DNA from: a bacterium | GTDB lineage: Bacteria; ARS69 | DNA length: 37,007 nt | Assembly: GCA_025774865.1 (NCBI GenBank) | Contig: JALGZO010000510.1 | Span: 1-37,007 of the forward strand | Direction: 5' to 3' | Shown: one piece after another, positions 1-8,299 of the stretch | Layout of the letters: the number at the start of each line of letters is the position of its first letter | Numbering within the stretch: position 1 is the first letter of the stretch | Program-made: the position numbers and the translations under genes | Notes under the pieces: generated by a model | Databases searched by the model: none | What the model saw: only the letters and a program-made list of their open reading frames with translations | Told to the model about the DNA's origin: nothing

Positions 1-1366
1 CCTGAGCTACCGCCCCCAGAAGTGGGTGCGATGGTTGGGGCCGGTCCTGACCTACGAGACGAGCTACAACGAAGATCAGAGTCCCGTCGCCCAGGCGCCG
101 GACACGCCCCGGAAGCTCCGCCGCGTCCAGAACACCGCGGCCCGAGAGATCTCCGGGGCGATCCGCCTGCGGCAAATCTTCAAGAAGAAGGAAGAGGACA
201 AGCCGACGCGGGCGTCGCCGCGCCGTCCGAACTTGCCCGGGGGCGCTAACCGGGGTCGAACACCTCCCGGTGAAGGAGACGGGCAAGAGGGCGCGGGCGC
301 CGAGGGTGCGGAGGGCTCAGGGGCGGGAGAAGAGGCCGGTGCCGAAGGAGGATCTTCGGGACCGAGCCTGAGCGGGATCTACAATGGGTTCGTGTCGTTC
401 GCGAACACGTTCGGCGATCTCCGATTCTCGTATCGTGACGATCGGTCGTCGCGGTTCAGTCGGGTGAGCGACCGCCCGCACATCTTGTACCAGTTCGGGG
501 TGCGCGACCTCGATCGGAGTCTCCTCGTTCCGGTGGAGGGCACGGGTGGCGCCGGTCTCATCGAGGACAACACCAGCGAAGCGTTCACGTCGACTTTCGA
601 CACGTCGTGGCAGCCCTCGGGGAGTTTCTACGTGGACTTCGCCTGGTCGCAGTCGATCGCAAAGACCTCCGTGACCGGCAGCCGGAACAAGACGTTCACC
701 ACGACGTTCCCCGACCTCTCGCTGAACTTCGAAGGATTGGAAAACAGGGCGTTCCTGAAACGTTTCACGAGATCTTCGTCGCTCAACTCCTCCTATCGAC
801 GCTCCGTCCGGCAGAGCGGGGCACTCCCTCGGCTCGGCGAGGCGCCCCCTCCCGGGGAGAGAAACTGGTTCGACTCGGAGACCGTATCTCACGATTTCGC
901 GCCACTCGCAGCCTGGCGGGCCACTTGGCACAACGGCATCAACACGACGCTGACGATCGACCGGTCGAAGAACAGCGACGCGAGCGAGTTCCGGGACGCC
1001 GTCTCGACGACGGAAACGACGGTCAGCAATGTCCGATTGAACGGGCGCTACAGCTTCTCGGCTCCGCGCGGAGTCTCGTTCTTGGGCCGGCGCATTCGCT
1101 TCTCATCGGATCTGACCTTGAACCTCGACTTGAACCGGGGCGAGAACAAGACGGTCGAGTCCACGACCCAGCTGACCACCGGCCAGATCACGACGGCCAC
1201 GCGGTCCCATACGAAGAACCTCGGGATCACTCCGCGCGCCACCTACAACTTCTCTCGCAAGCTGCAGGGAAGTCTCGACATCTCGTACCAGCGAAGGCAG
1301 GACTTGCAGCGCGACCGGACCGACACGACAATCAGCGTCGCTCTCGAAGCTCTGATCCAGTTCTGA
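1..1366 (+). CDS. C-terminal part of a large outer-membrane beta-barrel protein, SprA-like (5' partial)
   Basis: The reading frame is open from base 2 and has no natural start in the window, so this is the end of a longer gene. The visible ~455 residues contain a low-complexity Gly/Glu/Ala-rich linker (about residues 70-120) and then many alternating polar/aromatic strands. The last residue is Phe (ending ALIQF), the classical signal of an outer-membrane barrel terminus. Strands such as NVRLNGRYSFSAP and GITPRATYNFSRKLQG resemble the C-terminal end of SprA, the large translocon protein of the type IX secretion system, which is often annotated in FCB-group genomes. The barrel is seen in the sequence; SprA identity is inferred from general resemblance and from the sorting-domain proteins elsewhere in the window. 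A LptD/TonB-type or generic barrel is the alternative. Confidence 0.5.
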   Translation, partial: LSYRPQKWVRWLGPVLTYETSYNEDQSPVAQAPDTPRKLRRVQNTAAREISGAIRLRQIFKKKEEDKPTRASPRRPNLPGGANRGRTPPGEGDGQEGAGAEGAEGSGAGEEAGAEGGSSGPSLSGIYNGFVSFANTFGDLRFSYRDDRSSRFSRVSDRPHILYQFGVRDLDRSLLVPVEGTGGAGLIEDNTSEAFTSTFDTSWQPSGSFYVDFAWSQSIAKTSVTGSRNKTFTTTFPDLSLNFEGLENRAFLKRFTRSSSLNSSYRRSVRQSGALPRLGEAPPPGERNWFDSETVSHDFAPLAAWRATWHNGINTTLTIDRSKNSDASEFRDAVSTTETTVSNVRLNGRYSFSAPRGVSFLGRRIRFSSDLTLNLDLNRGENKTVESTTQLTTGQITTATRSHTKNLGITPRATYNFSRKLQGSLDISYQRRQDLQRDRTDTTISVALEALIQF

Positions 1367-1383
1367 TCCTCCGAGGCCTCTTC

Positions 1384-2307
1384 TTGGCGCACCGTTCCTT
1401 CCGTCCGCGGGCGTGGCTCATCATGTTGTCGTCCGCGTCGGTCGTCACGGGATGCGGCGAACGGGAATTCGACGAGGCCCGCGCGTTCCGTCACCTCGTG
1501 GACCAGGTCGAGATGGGACCGCGGGCGCCCGGGTACCCGGGGCACGGGCAGGCGCTCGACTACTTCCGGAGCCACCTCGAGTCCCGGGCCGACCGCGTGT
1601 TTCTCCACCGTTTCGAGGTCACCTCCCCGCTCGACTCGTCCGTGGTCGAGCTGCAGACGGTCGTCGCCGTCTTCAACCCGGACAGCCCCACGCGAATCCT
1701 GTTCGGAGCCCACTGGGACACCCGTCCGGTGGCCGACCAGGAAACGGACGAAGCCCTTCGCCAGCTCCCCGTGCCCGGGGCGAACGACGGGGCGTCGGGG
1801 GTGGCGGTTCTGCTCGAAGTCGCGACCGCCCTCGCGGCGCGGTCGCCGAAGATCGGAGTCGACCTCGCTCTCTTCGACGGTGAGGACCTGGGACGTCCGG
1901 CCGAAGCCGAGACGTACGCCCTGGGGTCGGCCCGATTCGTCGAGGATCACCCCGACTACCGGCCGGTGTTCATGGTCAATCTCGACATGGTGGGGAGGAA
2001 GGGAACGCGCATCCCGAAGGAGTCTCATTCGGTGCTGGGGGCCGCTTGGCTCGTGGAGCGATTGTGGGCCATCGGACGGGAAATCGGCACGACGGTCTTG
2101 GTCGACTCCATTGGGCCGCCCGTCTTCGACGACCATATTGCGTTCTTGCGGGCCGGGATCCCCGCCGTCGACCTCATCGATTTTCAGGATCCGAACTGGC
2201 ACACGACCCACGACCTGCCAGAGGCGTGCGCCCCTGAGTCGCTCGGGGAAATCGGACGCCTCGTGCTGGCGATCGTGCGGGACGCGGAGCGGACGCTGAG
2301 ACCTTGA
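1384..2307 (+). CDS. Lipoprotein of the M28 peptidase / glutaminyl cyclase-like family
   Basis: A predicted 307-residue zinc hydrolase anchored in the envelope. I chose TTG at 1384 because it gives a full lipoprotein signal peptide (basic N-terminus, hydrophobic core, lipobox VTGC with Cys24); ATG 1423 would leave only ten residues before the Cys. Family residues are all visible: HWDTRP (His110, Asp112), GANDGASG (Asp135), FDGEDLG (Glu167, Asp168), NLDMVG (Asp201) and NWHTTHD (His273 preceded by Trp272). The DDHIAFL segment and the WHT motif are closer to glutaminyl-peptide cyclotransferases than to aminopeptidases, so cyclisation of N-terminal Gln is as likely as peptidase activity. It begins 17 bp after the barrel gene and may be cotranscribed with it. 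Family is sure; substrate is not. Confidence 0.88.
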   Translation: MAHRSFRPRAWLIMLSSASVVTGCGEREFDEARAFRHLVDQVEMGPRAPGYPGHGQALDYFRSHLESRADRVFLHRFEVTSPLDSSVVELQTVVAVFNPDSPTRILFGAHWDTRPVADQETDEALRQLPVPGANDGASGVAVLLEVATALAARSPKIGVDLALFDGEDLGRPAEAETYALGSARFVEDHPDYRPVFMVNLDMVGRKGTRIPKESHSVLGAAWLVERLWAIGREIGTTVLVDSIGPPVFDDHIAFLRAGIPAVDLIDFQDPNWHTTHDLPEACAPESLGEIGRLVLAIVRDAERTLRP

Positions 2308-2342
2308 CAGCGCGGGGCGAAACCGCCACATTGTCCAGTGTG

Positions 2343-2372
2343 GGCCTGCGGGAAACCGCAGGCCTCGTTTTT
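2343..2372 (+). terminator. GC-rich hairpin plus T-run before rimP (terminator or leader attenuator)
   Basis: A perfect 9-bp stem (2343-2351 with 2356-2364) closed by a GAAA tetraloop is followed by TCGTTTTT (2365-2372). This is a textbook intrinsic terminator for the upstream lipoprotein gene. A second small hairpin (ccaca/tgtgg, about 2327-2344) overlaps its 5' side, so the two could be mutually exclusive. Hairpins with U-runs just before rimP are known leader elements in several phyla, so attenuation of the nusA operon is possible. It lies 37 bp before the rimP start. Confidence 0.75.
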
Positions 2373-2409
2373 GCCCAGGATCGGGGCTCGGTGTACCCCG
2401 GGAGATGCC

Positions 2410-2901
2410 ATGGGGAGCCGCGATCGGGAGCTGTTCGAGCTTCTCGAGCCAATCGTCGTTGCCCAGGGCGTGGGCCTCGTGGAGGTCCGGCTCATGGGGG
2501 GGGCGGGTCGGCCAGTGCTCCGCGTGGTGATTCATTCCGCCGCCGGGGTCTCTCACGGAGATTGCGCCCGAGTGACCCGCGCGGTCGGAGACGCCCTCGA
2601 GGACGACCGCGTCCTCGCCGGAAGCTACCGGCTCGAGGTTTCTTCCCCCGGGCTCCGCCGCCGGCTGAACGACGAGAGCGAGTTCGAGCTCTTTCGGGGG
2701 TACCCGGTCCGGGTGTGGATCGAGGAGGGGGAGGCGACCCGCGAGATCGCGGGGATCTCTCAGGGGACGCGGAAGGGCGAAGGCGTGGTCCTTCGCGAAC
2801 AGGATGGTACGGAGTCGGTCATTCCCTGGTCCCAGGTGACGAAGGCGCGTCTGGATATGGACGTCGCCCCGGCCAAAGGGCCTGGAGGAACGGGAAGATG
2901 A
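2410..2901 (+). CDS. rimP: Ribosome maturation factor RimP
   Basis: RimP binds the 30S precursor and promotes maturation of the small ribosomal subunit. The 163-residue protein has the usual two domains: the N-terminal alpha/beta domain with VGLVEVRLMGG and VLRVVIHSAAGVSHGDCARV, the family landmark YRLEVSSPGLRR at the domain boundary, and a C-terminal SH3-like barrel (YPVRVWIEEG to IPWSQVTKARL). ATG 2410 is chosen over an in-frame start at 2338 because it fits the family start and has GGGAG five bases upstream; the earlier start would translate the terminator hairpin. It is the first gene of the nusA-infB operon, and its stop overlaps the nusA start (ATGA). Confidence 0.95.
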   Translation: MGSRDRELFELLEPIVVAQGVGLVEVRLMGGAGRPVLRVVIHSAAGVSHGDCARVTRAVGDALEDDRVLAGSYRLEVSSPGLRRRLNDESEFELFRGYPVRVWIEEGEATREIAGISQGTRKGEGVVLREQDGTESVIPWSQVTKARLDMDVAPAKGPGGTGR

Positions 2902-4610
2902 ACTACGAGATTCTCGAGGCCCTCGGGCAGATCGCCCGGGAGAAGAACGTCGACAAAGAGCTCGTGATCGAGACCCTGGAGGCCGGCATCGTGTCGGCGG
3001 CGCGTCGTCGCTACGGTCAAAACGCGGACATCCAGGTGCGCTTCGACGAGGGGTCGGGGGGCATGTCGATCGAATACGTTCGCAAGGTCGTCGAGGACCT
3101 GACGGACGAAGAGCTCGAAATCGAAATCGATGACGCCCGCGTGGAAACCCCCGACGCGAAGGTCGGTCAAGATCTGCGCGTCGAGCTCACCCTCGAGGAG
3201 TTCGGGCGCAACGCGATCCAGGCCGCCAAGCAGGTCGTGGTTCAGCGAGTGCGCGAGGCCGAGCGCGAGAACGTCTACCAGAACTACCACAATCGGGTGA
3301 ACGAGGTCCTGACGGGCACGGTTCAGCAGGTGAACCGCGGCAACATCATCGTGAACCTGGGTCGGGCGGAGGCGCTTCTCCCTTGGCGTGAGCAGATTCG
3401 TCGGGAGCAGTACCGTCAGGGCGACACGATCCGCGCCATGATCATCGACGTGCAACGCAACGCGAAGGGTCCGCAGATCATTCTGTCCCGGGCGTCGGGA
3501 GCGTTCCTGGTCAAGCTGTTCGAGCAGGAGGTCCCCGAGATCCTCGAAGGAATCGTGACGATCAATGCCGTGGCGCGCGAGGCCGGCGGGCGGGCGAAGA
3601 TCGCCGTCTCGTCGAATGAGTATCGCGTCGACCCCGTAGGGGCGTGCGTCGGGATGAAGGGTTCGCGCGTTCAGAGCATCGTGCGGGAGCTGTCCGGTGA
3701 GCGAATCGACATCGTTCCGTTCTCGGAGGATCCCATCGCGTTCGTCACGAAGGCGTTGTCGCCGGCGAAGATCCTGCAGACGATTCCGAACGACGAGACG
3801 AAGCACATGAAGGTCATCGTCACCGAGGATCAGCTGTCGCTCGCGATCGGGAAGAGCGGGCAGAACGCGCGTCTGGCCGCGAAGCTGACCGGTTGGGAAA
3901 TCGATCTCGTCTCCGAGGAGGACTTCGCGCTCTCACGTGGCCAGGCGCCGAAGTCCGACGCGATCCCGGTGGACGAGCTCGAGGGTCTCGGTCCGAAGAC
4001 GATCGAGAATCTGATCACGTCCGGCTTCGAGTCCGTTCAAGACATCGTGCGGGCCACGATCGAGGACCTGATCAACGTTCCGGGCGTGGGGGACGTCACC
4101 GCCCAGAGGATCTACCTTTCCGCCGTGCAACACATCGAGGCGGTCGAGGAGCAGAAGGCACTCGCGGCGGAGGAGGCGGCGAGCGCCGAGAAGGAGGCCC
4201 AGGAAACCGCGGATGCCGCGATCAAGGCTGCGCTCGAGATCGCGCCCCCGGTGGAGCCGGAGGTGACCGACGAGGCGGCGATCGAGCCGGCGGGGGTCGT
4301 CGTCGCGGCCGCGGCCGCCGAAGTCGTGGAGGAGGCACCGGCCGAGGAAGCCGAGGTCGCGGAGGAGGCTCCGGCCGAGGAAGCCGAGGTCGCGGAGGAG
4401 GCACCGGCCGAGCCGGTGCCGGTGGCGCCATCGGCTCCGCCCGAGAAGCGAGATCCTTCGAGTTACCTCGACGACATCGAGGCGATGGAGTCGGAGCTCT
4501 CGGCGGGCTGGGAAGGCGATGACAAGGTCGCCGAAGGGGAGCCGGGCAAAGGCGAGAAGATCCCGGCCGATGACGAGGGCGCGGGAAAGAAGAAGCCGGA
4601 GGCGTCCTGA
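2898..4610 (+). CDS. nusA: Transcription termination/antitermination protein NusA
   Basis: NusA binds RNA polymerase and nascent RNA and modulates pausing, termination and antitermination. Domains in order: N-terminal RNAP-binding domain (1-~130), S1 domain (from ~136, LTGTVQQVNRGNIIV), KH1 (~224-272, with VGMKGSRVQ), KH2 (~302-343, with AIGKSGQNARLA), and helix-hairpin-helix pairs (~355-406, ELEGLGPKTIENL and INVPGVGDVTAQR). After ~410 comes a 160-residue acidic Ala/Glu/Pro-rich tail that includes a near-perfect 11-residue repeat. ATG 2898 overlaps the rimP stop and is preceded by GGAGG at 2884-2888. At 570 residues it is longer than E. coli NusA (495) because of the tail. Identity is certain; the tail's role is unknown. 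Confidence 0.98.
   Translation: MNYEILEALGQIAREKNVDKELVIETLEAGIVSAARRRYGQNADIQVRFDEGSGGMSIEYVRKVVEDLTDEELEIEIDDARVETPDAKVGQDLRVELTLEEFGRNAIQAAKQVVVQRVREAERENVYQNYHNRVNEVLTGTVQQVNRGNIIVNLGRAEALLPWREQIRREQYRQGDTIRAMIIDVQRNAKGPQIILSRASGAFLVKLFEQEVPEILEGIVTINAVAREAGGRAKIAVSSNEYRVDPVGACVGMKGSRVQSIVRELSGERIDIVPFSEDPIAFVTKALSPAKILQTIPNDETKHMKVIVTEDQLSLAIGKSGQNARLAAKLTGWEIDLVSEEDFALSRGQAPKSDAIPVDELEGLGPKTIENLITSGFESVQDIVRATIEDLINVPGVGDVTAQRIYLSAVQHIEAVEEQKALAAEEAASAEKEAQETADAAIKAALEIAPPVEPEVTDEAAIEPAGVVVAAAAAEVVEEAPAEEAEVAEEAPAEEAEVAEEAPAEPVPVAPSAPPEKRDPSSYLDDIEAMESELSAGWEGDDKVAEGEPGKGEKIPADDEGAGKKKPEAS
4329..4409 (+). repeat. 33-bp in-frame tandem repeat in the nusA tail
   Basis: Two and a half copies of a 33-bp unit (4329-4361, 4362-4394, 4395-4409) encode EEAPAEEAEVA in tandem. 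The copies differ by only one or two bases, so the array is recent and probably variable in length between strains. Confidence 0.85.
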
Positions 4611-4627
4611 GCCCCGAGGGGGGGACG

Positions 4628-4897
4628 GTGCCGGTGCGAAGCTGCGTGGCGTGCCGCGGGCGGTTCGACAAGAAGGAGCTCCTGCGCTGGGTGGTCGACA
4701 GCGAAGGGTGCGCGGTCCCCGATCCGCGAGGCCGCGCTCCGGGGCGCGGCGCCTACGTCTGCCGCCGCGAGGAGTGCTGCGAGGTGCTCCGCAAGCGAAA
4801 GGGAGGCCCGGACTTCCGTCGGGAGGAACGGGCGTTCCAGCTTGCGATTCGCGGGGACGTCATCCAGAATGTCCCGGGCGAATCGCATGAAAACTGA
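4628..4897 (+). CDS. ylxR: YlxR/RnpM family RNA-binding protein (DUF448)
   Basis: This 89-residue basic protein has the family signature: SCVACRGRF near the N-terminus, the PDPRGRAPGRGAYVC block, and a Cys-containing C-terminal helix. Family members are small RNA- or DNA-binding proteins; in Bacillus the protein (RnpM) modulates RNase P. The position between nusA and infB is the family's standard place. The start is GTG 4628, with a G-rich Shine-Dalgarno stretch at 4617-4625. Its 3' end overlaps the next gene by 11 bp, suggesting translational coupling. Confidence 0.93.
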   Translation: MPVRSCVACRGRFDKKELLRWVVDSEGCAVPDPRGRAPGRGAYVCRREECCEVLRKRKGGPDFRREERAFQLAIRGDVIQNVPGESHEN

Positions 4898-5225
4898 GAG
4901 GATCCGAGGGCTTCTCGGACTCGCTCGGAGGGCGCGAACCGTCACGATCGGGTCGCGAGAGACCCGGATGGCCCTCCGTCGGGGCGAGATCCGGCTGGTG
5001 CTGCTCGCCTCGGACGGATCGACGCGGGATGGTGAGCGGGTGACCCGCCTGACGGAAGAGCGGGGTGTCCCCATCCGGACGGTCGCGACCCGCGAGGCGC
5101 TCGGCTCCTGGGTCGGGCAGGCCGCGGTTGCGGTCCTCGGGGTTCGGGACCCGCATCTCGCGACCGCGGTTCGCGAGGCATTCGACGGAGCGTCGGCTCG
5201 CCCGAGGGATAACGGGGAAAAATGA
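4887..5225 (+). CDS. L7Ae-like ribosomal protein homologue (YlxQ type)
   Basis: A 112-residue protein of the L7Ae/L30e/Gadd45 fold, which binds kink-turn RNA. Visible landmarks are IRGLLGLARRARTVTIG, where most L7Ae-type paralogues in this operon begin, then MALRRGEIRLVLLASDGS and the central GVPIRTVATREALGSWVG segment. ATG 4887 lies inside the end of ylxR; an upstream in-frame start at 4842 would add 15 residues that do not match the family. It precedes infB by 1 bp. The fold assignment is good; the RNA target is unknown. Confidence 0.85.
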   Translation: MKTERIRGLLGLARRARTVTIGSRETRMALRRGEIRLVLLASDGSTRDGERVTRLTEERGVPIRTVATREALGSWVGQAAVAVLGVRDPHLATAVREAFDGASARPRDNGEK

Positions 5226-5226
5226 A

Positions 5227-7533
5227 ATGATGAGAAACCGAGACAAGCACCCCGATCCGGCGTTCGCCCCCGATACCGGCTCCGGCAAGGGTACGGTGCG
5301 CAGCACGAAGTCCGGCGACAAGTCGAAGACCGAGAAGACGCGCATCTACCAGATTGCGAAGGAGTTCTCCGTTTCCAGCGAGGCGATGCTGACGATCGTT
5401 CGCGGATTCGGCGTCGAGGTGAAGAGTCACATGAGCTCGATCGACGAGGCCACCGTCGATCGAGTCCGCAAGGAGTTCGACAAGCAAACCGAGGCGGTCA
5501 AGGAAGACTACGCGCGCAAGCGCGAGGTCGAGCGAGCGAGCCGGCGACGCCAGGCGCAGGCGGCCGCGTCCCAGGCGACGGACGCGAAGCCCGGCGCCGA
5601 CGCGAAAGCCAAGGCTCCCGCGGCGCGCCGCAAGGGGGCGGCCACGGGTGGGCCTCGTCGGGCCGTCGATCAGAAGGTCGTGCGCGCGAACATCAAGAAG
5701 ACGTTCGCGGAAATGGACCGTGGGCGGCGCCGATACCGGAAGCGCAAGTCCGACGTCGAGGAGGCCACCGAAGAAGGCAACGTTCTGCGCGTCACCGAGT
5801 TCATCTCTACCTCCGAGCTCGCGAGCTTCATGAACGTCAGCCCGTCGCAGGTCATCGCGAAGGCGATGGAGCTCGGCTCGATGGTGACGATCAACCAGCG
5901 CCTCGACCGCGACATGATCGAGATGCTCGCCGACGAGTTCGAGTTCTCCGTGACGTTCGAATCCGCCATGGAGATCGGGACCCCGGAGGTGGAGGCCGAG
6001 GAAGAGGTCAGCGAGGAGAACCTCGCGCCGCGTCCACCCGTGGTCACGATCATGGGACACGTGGACCACGGCAAGACGAGCCTTCTGGATCACATCCGCG
6101 AGACGAACGTGATCGCGGGCGAGTCCGGAGGGATCACGCAGCACATCGGCGCCTACCACGTGGACGCGTCGGGTGGGGTGATCACGTTCCTCGACACGCC
6201 GGGCCACGAGGCGTTCACCGCGATGCGGGCGCGCGGCGCCCAGGTCACCGACATCGTGATTCTGGTCGTGGCGGCGGACGACTCCGTGATGCCGCAGACG
6301 ATCGAGGCGATCGACCACGCGAAGGCCGCCGGGGTACCCATCGTCGTCGCGATCAACAAGATCGATCTCCCCGGGGCGAAGCCCGAACAAGTTCGCCAGG
6401 AGCTCACCGCGTACGGGATCACGCCGGAGGCGTGGGGCGGTGAGAACATCGTGGTCGACGTTTCCGCGAAGACCGGGGACGGCATGAGCCGGCTGCTCGA
6501 GATGATCCTCCTGCAGGCCGAGGTGCTGGAGCTGAAGGCCGACGCGATCCGGTCTGCGAAGGGCACGGTCGTCGAGGCGCGCAAGGAGAAGGGGCGCGGG
6601 ACGGTCGTGACCGTGCTCGTGCAGGAAGGCACGCTGAAAGTGGGCGACGCGATGGTCGCGGGCTCGCAGGCGGGCCGGGTGCGCGCGCTCCAGGACGAGC
6701 GAGGCAGTCGTCTCGAGTCCGCGGGGCCGGCGATGCCCGTGGCCGTGCTCGGGTTCTCTGACGTTCCGCGGGCGGGCGAGTCGTTCACCGTGGTCCCGAA
6801 TGAGCGCGAGGCGCGGGAGATCGCCCAGCGCCGCTCGCAACTCCTCCGCGAGCAGGAGCACCGGTATCGTCGTCATACGACGCTCGAGACCCTCTTCGAC
6901 CAGATTCAGGAAGGCGAGACCCAAGAGCTCCGCGTCATCATCAAGGGCGACGTGGAGGGCTCGGTCGAAGCGGTGGCCGACTCGTTGGAGCGGATCGGGA
7001 CGGACGAAGTGCAGATGCGCGTGATCCATCGCGCCGTTGGCGTGATCAACGAGTCCGACATTCTGCTCGCGGCCGCCTCCGACGCGATCGTGCTCGGATT
7101 CCACGTCGAGATCGACGCGAGGGCCAAGGAACTGGTCGCCCGCGAACGCGTGGACGTCCGCATGTACGACGTCATCTACGAAGCCGTGGAAGACGTGCGC
7201 GCGGCCATGGAAGGCCTGCTCAAGCCGGACATCGAACGCCGAATCGTCGGCACGGCGGAAGTGCGCCAGGTCTTCCGGATTCCGAAGCACGGTGCGATCG
7301 GCGGAAGCATGGTCCTGACCGGGACCATCAAGCGCAACGCGGGCGTCGTCGTGAAGCGGAAGGACGAAGCGGTCACCGAATCGCGCATTTCTTCCTTGAA
7401 GCGTTTCAAGGAAGACGTCAGCGAGGTGAAGAACGGCTTCGAGTGCGGTATCGGGGTCGAGGCCTTTCAGGGTCTCCAGGAAGGAGACGTCCTGGAAGTG
7501 TTCGAAGAGGTCGAGGTGGCGCGGAGGCTCTAG
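5227..7533 (+). CDS. infB: Translation initiation factor IF-2
   Basis: IF-2 is the GTPase that delivers initiator fMet-tRNA to the 30S subunit and drives subunit joining. The 768-residue protein has two IF2_N modules (about 39-72, [14 protein letters not shown], and 187-227), separated by a Lys/Ala/Arg-rich linker. The G domain shows G1 GHVDHGKT (277-284), G2 [13 protein letters not shown]3 DTPGHE (323-328), G4 NKID (377-380) and G5 SAK (~412). Domain II and the C-terminal fMet-tRNA-binding domains follow and are complete. Tandem ATGs occur at 5227 and 5230; both are compatible with GGGGA at 5213-5217, so the start is uncertain by one codon. The linker is short compared with E. coli IF2 (890 residues). 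Confidence 0.98.
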   Translation: MMRNRDKHPDPAFAPDTGSGKGTVRSTKSGDKSKTEKTRIYQIAKEFSVSSEAMLTIVRGFGVEVKSHMSSIDEATVDRVRKEFDKQTEAVKEDYARKREVERASRRRQAQAAASQATDAKPGADAKAKAPAARRKGAATGGPRRAVDQKVVRANIKKTFAEMDRGRRRYRKRKSDVEEATEEGNVLRVTEFISTSELASFMNVSPSQVIAKAMELGSMVTINQRLDRDMIEMLADEFEFSVTFESAMEIGTPEVEAEEEVSEENLAPRPPVVTIMGHVDHGKTSLLDHIRETNVIAGESGGITQHIGAYHVDASGGVITFLDTPGHEAFTAMRARGAQVTDIVILVVAADDSVMPQTIEAIDHAKAAGVPIVVAINKIDLPGAKPEQVRQELTAYGITPEAWGGENIVVDVSAKTGDGMSRLLEMILLQAEVLELKADAIRSAKGTVVEARKEKGRGTVVTVLVQEGTLKVGDAMVAGSQAGRVRALQDERGSRLESAGPAMPVAVLGFSDVPRAGESFTVVPNEREAREIAQRRSQLLREQEHRYRRHTTLETLFDQIQEGETQELRVIIKGDVEGSVEAVADSLERIGTDEVQMRVIHRAVGVINESDILLAAASDAIVLGFHVEIDARAKELVARERVDVRMYDVIYEAVEDVRAAMEGLLKPDIERRIVGTAEVRQVFRIPKHGAIGGSMVLTGTIKRNAGVVVKRKDEAVTESRISSLKRFKEDVSEVKNGFECGIGVEAFQGLQEGDVLEVFEEVEVARRL

Positions 7534-7590
7534 GTACGGGCTCGGGGCCGATCGCCGGTGAGCAGCGGACTTCTCGATGCAGGGAGCCAG

Positions 7591-7872
7591 GTGAGGGTCG
7601 GTGCGCTCCAGGTTGATTTCCGGATCCCCGGAAGCCAATCCCTGAAGGCGAAGCGGAAGGTCGTTTCCAGTCTCAAGGACCGGATTCGCAGTCGCTTTCC
7701 GGTCGCGGTGGCAGAGGTGGGGCACCAGGAGCTCTGGGGGCGCGGGATGATCGGGGTCGCCGCGGTGGGAGAAGAGGGCGGTCTCGTCGAACGGGCCCTT
7801 GACGAGACGGTTCGTCTCATCGAGTCCGACGTCCGCGTGATGATCGTGGACGTGGTCCGCGACTCGTACTAG
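7591..7872 (+). CDS. DUF503 family protein (YlxP type)
   Basis: A 93-residue protein matching the DUF503 pattern: VRVGALQVDFRIPGSQSLK followed by KRKVVSSLKDRIRSRFPVAV, and the block AEVGHQELWGRGMIGVAAV. These small ferredoxin-like-fold proteins are almost always found between infB and rbfA and are thought to be tied to ribosome biogenesis, but no activity is established. GTG 7591 is preferred over GTG 7558 because AGGGAG (7582-7587) precedes it and the family normally starts here. It begins 57 bp after infB. Confidence 0.88.
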   Translation: MRVGALQVDFRIPGSQSLKAKRKVVSSLKDRIRSRFPVAVAEVGHQELWGRGMIGVAAVGEEGGLVERALDETVRLIESDVRVMIVDVVRDSY

Positions 7873-7906
7873 CTCCCTCAACCTCTGGGCCCGGAGGCGC
7901 CGAACC

Positions 7907-8299
7907 GTGCGATCGACCCGAATGAGACGGACTGACGACCTCGTCCGGAAGGTCGTTTCGGAAGCCCTACTCACGACCGTCCAGGATCCCCGCATCGGAA
8001 TGGTCACGGTCACCGGAGTCCGGGTCTCGCCGGAATTCGACACCGCCCGAGTGTTCGTCTCGATTCTCGGAGACGAGGACGTTCGTCGCGAGTCTCTGGA
8101 CGGGCTGCGAAGTGCGGCTCCCTTCCTGCAATCCCAGCTGGCCAAGGCGGTGCGGTTCCGGAGGATTCCGCGGCTCAAGTTCATCTACGACGAGTCCGTC
8201 GCCCGCGGGTTCCGGATCGACGAAGTGCTGCGCGGTCTCGACTCGCCCGGCGGCAGCGTGCCAGAGGACAGCGACGATCGCGATGAATCGGTTTCTTGA
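7907..8299 (+). CDS. rbfA: 30S ribosome-binding factor RbfA
   Basis: RbfA is a KH-fold assembly factor for the 30S subunit that acts on the 5' end of 16S rRNA. The 130-residue protein shows the family features: RTDDLVRKVVSEALLTTVQD, DPRIGMVTVTGVRVSPEFDT and the end of the fold RIPRLKFIYDESVARGFRID. GTG 7907 is chosen because CGGAGG lies nine bases upstream; ATG 7922 is the alternative. The C-terminal acidic tail overlaps the next gene by 17 bp. Confidence 0.95.
   Translation: MRSTRMRRTDDLVRKVVSEALLTTVQDPRIGMVTVTGVRVSPEFDTARVFVSILGDEDVRRESLDGLRSAAPFLQSQLAKAVRFRRIPRLKFIYDESVARGFRIDEVLRGLDSPGGSVPEDSDDRDESVS

Noticed and set aside
607-1383. Upstream extension of the M28 lipoprotein frame across the barrel gene
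   Set aside because: It would bury the lipoprotein signal peptide, and the sequence is an out-of-frame shadow of the barrel.
4329-4409. Repeat array considered as a CRISPR
   Set aside because: The copies are in-frame, contiguous without spacers, and encode the NusA tail.
4942-8184. A 1080-codon open frame on the - strand opposite infB
   Set aside because: It mirrors a certain IF-2 gene, is rich in Arg, His, Asp and Leu with no domain, and arises from GC-rich third positions.
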